NCBI GenBank assembly: GCA_026936335.1
Contig: JAPMXV010000008.1
Coordinates: 248,001 to 312,000, forward strand
Direction: 5' to 3'
Origin: Mantamonas sphyraenae
Taxonomy: Eukaryota > CRuMs > Mantamonadidae
Length of the DNA stretch: 64,000 nt
The first letter of the stretch is position 1. Every line of letters starts with the position of its first letter. Under the pieces are notes generated by a model. It made no database searches. It was not told where the DNA came from and saw only the letters and a list, made by a program, of their open reading frames with translations. The translations under genes and the position numbers were made by a program. Shown piece by piece: positions 60,680 through 64,000 of the stretch.

Positions 60680-62709
60680 ATGTCCACCACCATGCGATTG
60701 TCCACTTGGACTGCCATCGCGTGCGTGGCTGCTGCCGTTCTTCTCTTTGCAGCGACACCAACTGCGGCGTCCGAGGAGTCCAAGGAGCAGCAGTTTGACC
60801 TGATGCGCGCCGTCAGCCTTGCGCACCCGTACAACATCGAGGTGGAGCACAACAAGCGCGCTGCCCTCGAACTGCATATTGTCGCACAGCGTGCCTACGA
60901 AACCAAGGGCCCTACTCCCAGCCTGAACTTCCAGCTGCAGGAGCAGATGCCGCCATCCAAGCTGTGGGAAGCAGTCATGGACCCGCTCTCCCTGAACATG
61001 TCTGCCACAAAGCTTGTAGGTTCCTTCGCAGCAGCTCATACGCACACGCGCCCGGCCTCACAAGATGCCAAGTATTTCTGCGTGATTGCGGTTCCCTCAT
61101 TCCCGTTTGGCTGAGCACTGACGCGTGGGGCGGACGCATTCCCCCGTCCGACACAGCTTCGTCGCATCCACACCTGGGAAATCGACGCCAGCGGCGTGCA
61201 GCTGCAGCCGGGCTCCAACATGCGCATCCAGCTCAGCACATCCTCAGTTGCGCCTGTGGCTGTGTCTCTGGAGCTCGTGCAGCTTGGTAAGTGATGCCCA
61301 AAGGCACCGCGAGCTGTCGTTGCGTCCACGCGGCCGCCGCTGACCCTCTTCCCACTCTCACAGGCGAAGTTGGACAGTACCAAGTGCTCATTGCTGCCAT
61401 CCTTCTCATTGCCGTGTACATATTGATTATCTTTGACCTCATGCACCGCACCATTGCTGCGCTGCTGGGATCCTCAGTGACCCTCGTTGTGGTGTGGATG
61501 TTGCGCGAGAAGCCATCGCTTTCCCTTGTCGTCACTTGGATCGACGAGGGTGCCATCGGCCTTCTTCTCGGCATGATGATCATCATTGGCATCTTTTCAA
61601 CCACAGGGTTCTTCGAATTGGCCGCCGTCCAGGCCTTCAAGTACAGCGGCGGAAACATCTGGACGCTTACCTTGACCATGTGCATGATTTCCGCCGTCCT
61701 GTCGGCCTTTTTGGACAATGTGACCACCTTGTTACTGCTGGCACCCGTCACCCTGCGTCTGGCCAGCGTGGTCGAGCTCAACCCTGTCCCGTTGCTCCTT
61801 GCCGAAGTCATCAGCAGCAACGTCGGCGGCACTGCCACCATGATTGGCGACCCGCCCAATATCATTCTTGGCAACGCACTCAAGGACCACATTGACTTTA
61901 TGGGCTTCATCATCAATTTGACGCCGTGCCTGGTGGTTGCAATGGCCTTGACGCTACTCTACTTCCGCATCTACTGGCGCCACGAGTACAACAAGAAAGT
62001 GAACAACGACTACGACATCAGCGAACTCGAGGAACAGTTCTGTATCCATGACCGTGCCCTGTTCTGGAAGTGTGTGGCCGTGCTGACGCTGGTCATCCTC
62101 GGTTTCTTCCTCCATAGTGTGACCGAGCTGGAGCCGGCCTGGATTGCCATGCTCGGGGCAGCTATTTTGCTGCTCATCACCACGCCCGACGAACTGGACC
62201 CGTTTCTGGAAAAGGTGGAGTGGAGCACGCTGCTGTTCTTCGCTGCGCTCTTTGTGCTCATCGAGGGCCTGCAGGAGCTAGGGCTCATCCGATATCTGGG
62301 CAACCAGACCGCTATCTTCATCAAAGAGGTGGATCCCGAGAGTCAGCTGACAGTGGCCATGGTGCTCATCCTCTGGGTGAGTGCGATTGTCAGTGCGTTT
62401 GTTGACAACATCCCGTGGACAGCCACCATGGTGCCCATCATTGTCCAGCTGTACGACGATCCGCAACTCAGCCTGCCCATCAAGCCATTGGCCTGGTCGC
62501 TGTCGCTGGGTGCATGTCTGGGTGGCAACGGCACGCTGATTGGCGCCAGTGCAAACGTGGTCACCGTCGGCATTGCCGACCAAGCTGGCTACCCGATTTC
62601 CTTTGGCAAGTTTTTCAAGGTGGGCTTCCCTGTGATGCTCATCACAACCACTGTGGCCACAGGGTACGTCATCCTCGTGTACTCTGTTCTCGGGTGGGGT
62701 TTGGAGTAG
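60680..62709 (+). CDS. OCA2: OCA2/P-protein-like ion transporter (ArsB/SLC13-type superfamily)
   Basis: Multi-span transporter related to the melanosomal P protein, thought to act as an anion channel or proton exchanger raising organelle pH. Exons 60680-61015, 61157-61286, 61364-62709; 603 residues. The N-terminus MRLSTWTAIACVAAAVLLFA (second Met at 60692) is a signal peptide or anchor, followed by a soluble lumenal domain of about 200 residues (human P protein has a larger one). Then about 11 membrane helices: RTIAALLGSSVTLVVVWML, LLGMMIIIGIFSTTGFFEL, SAFLDNVTTLLLLAPVTL, GGTATMIGDPPNIILGNAL, VEWSTLLFFAALFVLIEGL and LGGNGTLIGASANVVTVGI. The GDPPN and GNGTLIGASANV loops are the substrate-site signatures of the family. 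Membrane site unknown here. Confidence 0.9.
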
Positions 62710-62949
62710 ATCGCAAGGAATGCACAAATTTCAAGCTATCGCGTGCAGCTGCTCGCCACAACGCACATCTACACACCTTTCACAGGGTGTGTTGTGTGTG
62801 TTGCCATGCTCAGTGCCTCTTGCATGCTCAGTGCACCCAGTGGCATCGTCTCCTCCACGTTGCTCGTCATTGCTCTCTTCCTTCCTCGTTGGATGCCCCC
62901 GCGCGCCAAAACCAAACGGTTAAGCCGAGAAATCCCACGTTTGAAAACC

Positions 62950-63617
62950 ATGGACCTCGCACACGCCACAGATCTCTTTGCATCAGCAGCCGACGAGCTG
63001 ACCCTCATCAAGGGCATTCACAAGGATGAGCGCGCCCTGGACAAGGCCGCACGCAAGCAACAGGCTGCTCTGGATGCGCAGTTGCAAGGTGAGTGAGAGT
63101 GGACGTCGGGCGAGTGGTTGACACCTGCTGGCACACGCTGACACTTGGACACGAAATCTGGATGGGATGGGATGGGATGGGCACTGCAGAGCTGCGTGCA
63201 CGTGTCAACACATTGCAAGAGTCGGCCACACGCGGTGAGACCGGTGAGGAGCACAAGGAGGCGATGTTCCAGCTGCGCCAGGACCTGCGCACGCTGCAGT
63301 CCCAGCTGCTGGCCATGGAGACAGAAAAGGCGTCGATGCAGGACAAACTGGCCGAGTACAGCATCCGCGCTGATGAGCTGGAGAGCCAGCTGGCTGAACT
63401 GGAACAGACCGAGTTGGACGTGGAGCCCGGGATGGCCGGCAAGGTCGACCTGTACTACGAGATCACACGCATCAAGTGGGACTATGACAACATTGGCAAG
63501 TGCAAGGGCACGGTGCACAACACAGATCACCTCAAGCCCTTTGATCTTCCGCTGGGGTTGACGGGCGACGTGGATTTCAAGACAACCAACACGCTCTGGG
63601 CTCTGATTGACGCATGA
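62950..63617 (+). CDS. SPC24: Spc24, Ndc80 kinetochore complex subunit
   Basis: With Spc25 forms the centromere-proximal globular end of the Ndc80 complex. Exons 62950-63088 and 63190-63617, 188 residues (human 197). MDLAHATDLFASAADELTLI opens a helical region, then a coiled coil (SQLLAMETEKASMQDKLAE) and a globular C-terminal domain whose core DLYYEITRIKWDYDNIGK and ending LWALIDA match Spc24. The start is the Met at 62950. The frame is open upstream with hydrophobic sequence, but that stretch overlaps the space after the OCA2-like stop and is not conserved. The intron has a GATGG pentamer repeat. The gene's identity rests on the C-terminal domain, which is the most conserved part in the family. 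Confidence 0.9.
63161..63180. repeat. GATGG pentanucleotide repeat in SPC24 intron
   Basis: Four perfect GATGG copies, ten bases before the acceptor of the Spc24 intron; they overlap the region where the branch point would lie. Confidence 0.9.
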
Positions 63618-63952
63618 GAGGAGACAGACGGGGGAAAGGGGGAGGGACGCAGACACAGTGCCATGCCATTTGTACAGAAGAGTGGCCATTGGAATGGGAA
63701 TGAATGCCGGGATGACGAGGATGGGTGTTGCACAGCGAGTCCGTCAAGGGTCCAGCATCCATGCGGCGGTGTCTATGGCAAGGCAACGTCGAACACAGCG
63801 CTCTGCAGGTGCCATGATCACACACACCATGCACAAGCAACCCAGGAGCAAGGGAAACGACCAAGCACATGGTTGAGCAATGGAAATGTCCGATGTCCGA
63901 TGTGTGAAGGAGATGATGTGAAGCCCCTTGCATTGTTGTGATGTCTGTGTGC
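63618..63952. other. 335-base intergenic stretch, no gene seen
   Basis: Convergent space between the Spc24 stop and the partial gene at the right edge. Open frames here have no motif. GATGG-like and GGAATGGGAATG sequence occurs, but nothing I can annotate. Confidence 0.6.
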
Positions 63953-64000
63953 TTACTCCTCATCGCGCTTCCTGCGGCGCTTGCCCTTGACCTTCTCTGT
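63953..64000 (-). CDS. C-terminal end of an unidentified basic protein, truncated by window edge
   Basis: On the minus strand the last 48 bases read TEKVKGKRRRKRDEE followed by TAA at 63955-63953. The highly basic, then acidic ending suits a nuclear or nucleolar protein or a ribosome-related factor, but the frame is too short to identify. The position (335 bases after a convergent gene) fits the local spacing. The claim rests on frame and composition only. Confidence 0.4.
   Translation of the reverse strand, partial: TEKVKGKRRRKRDEE

Noticed and set aside
62743-62949. Upstream extension of Spc24 with a hydrophobic leader
   Set aside because: Spc24 is a nuclear protein whose family starts near the Met at 62950. 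The hydrophobic stretch is non-conserved intergenic sequence.
1-64000. CRISPR arrays, tRNA or rRNA genes
   Set aside because: No spaced direct repeats, no tRNA-type T-arm motifs and no rRNA-like sequence were seen on reading the window. This was done by eye, not with a covariance search.

Overview
The window is nuclear DNA from a compact, GC-rich eukaryotic genome. Genes lie on both strands, often 15-150 bases apart, and many are split by short GT-AG introns of about 54-340 bases. Donors are mostly GTGAG/GTAAG or GTACGT. The gene set points to a free-living, flagellated unicellular eukaryote with mitochondria and Ras/Rho signalling: a BBSome subunit, an IQCH-like protein, complex I NDUFS5, the trifunctional protein alpha subunit, Spc24, Npl4, RasGAP, RasGEF and a Rho GTPase. 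A choanoflagellate-like, other opisthokont-grade or stramenopile-like protist would fit; I cannot settle the clade from sequence alone.

Layout. 1-6483: IQCH-like (5' end missing), a small unknown protein, UBE2Q, and a STOML2-like SPFH protein. 6607-12445 (minus): a very large Fanzor-like (eukaryotic TnpB) gene with an intact RuvC motif set, plus a possible 5' exon. 12938-34145: a RasGAP-coiled-coil protein (minus), a small coiled-coil protein (plus) and a giant coiled-coil RasGEF (minus, about 5,200 residues, with two frame junctions). 34336-44621: a V-ATPase Ac45-like subunit, a coiled-coil protein, polyprenyl diphosphate synthase, Npl4, a JmjC protein, UBE2W, OSGEP/Kae1 and a Rho GTPase. 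44821-55650: HADHA, DPH7, NDUFS5, a BK-type K+ channel without a recognisable calcium bowl, and a TPR-FkbM methyltransferase. 55743-63617: a C2-AGC kinase, an MT-A70 (DPPW) methyltransferase, BBIP1, an OCA2-like transporter and Spc24. The 3' end of another minus-strand gene reaches the right edge.

Most genes are unrelated housekeeping functions packed head-to-head or tail-to-tail. Two themes stand out. First, the Fanzor-like gene has all three predicted RuvC acidic residues and a Cys4 zinc site but is several times longer than typical family members. Second, a RasGAP and a RasGEF, each carrying long coiled coils, sit 1.5 kb apart with their 3' ends facing each other. Gene models were built by hand from open frames, splice consensus and exact phase matching. 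Exon edges are inferences unless stated otherwise.
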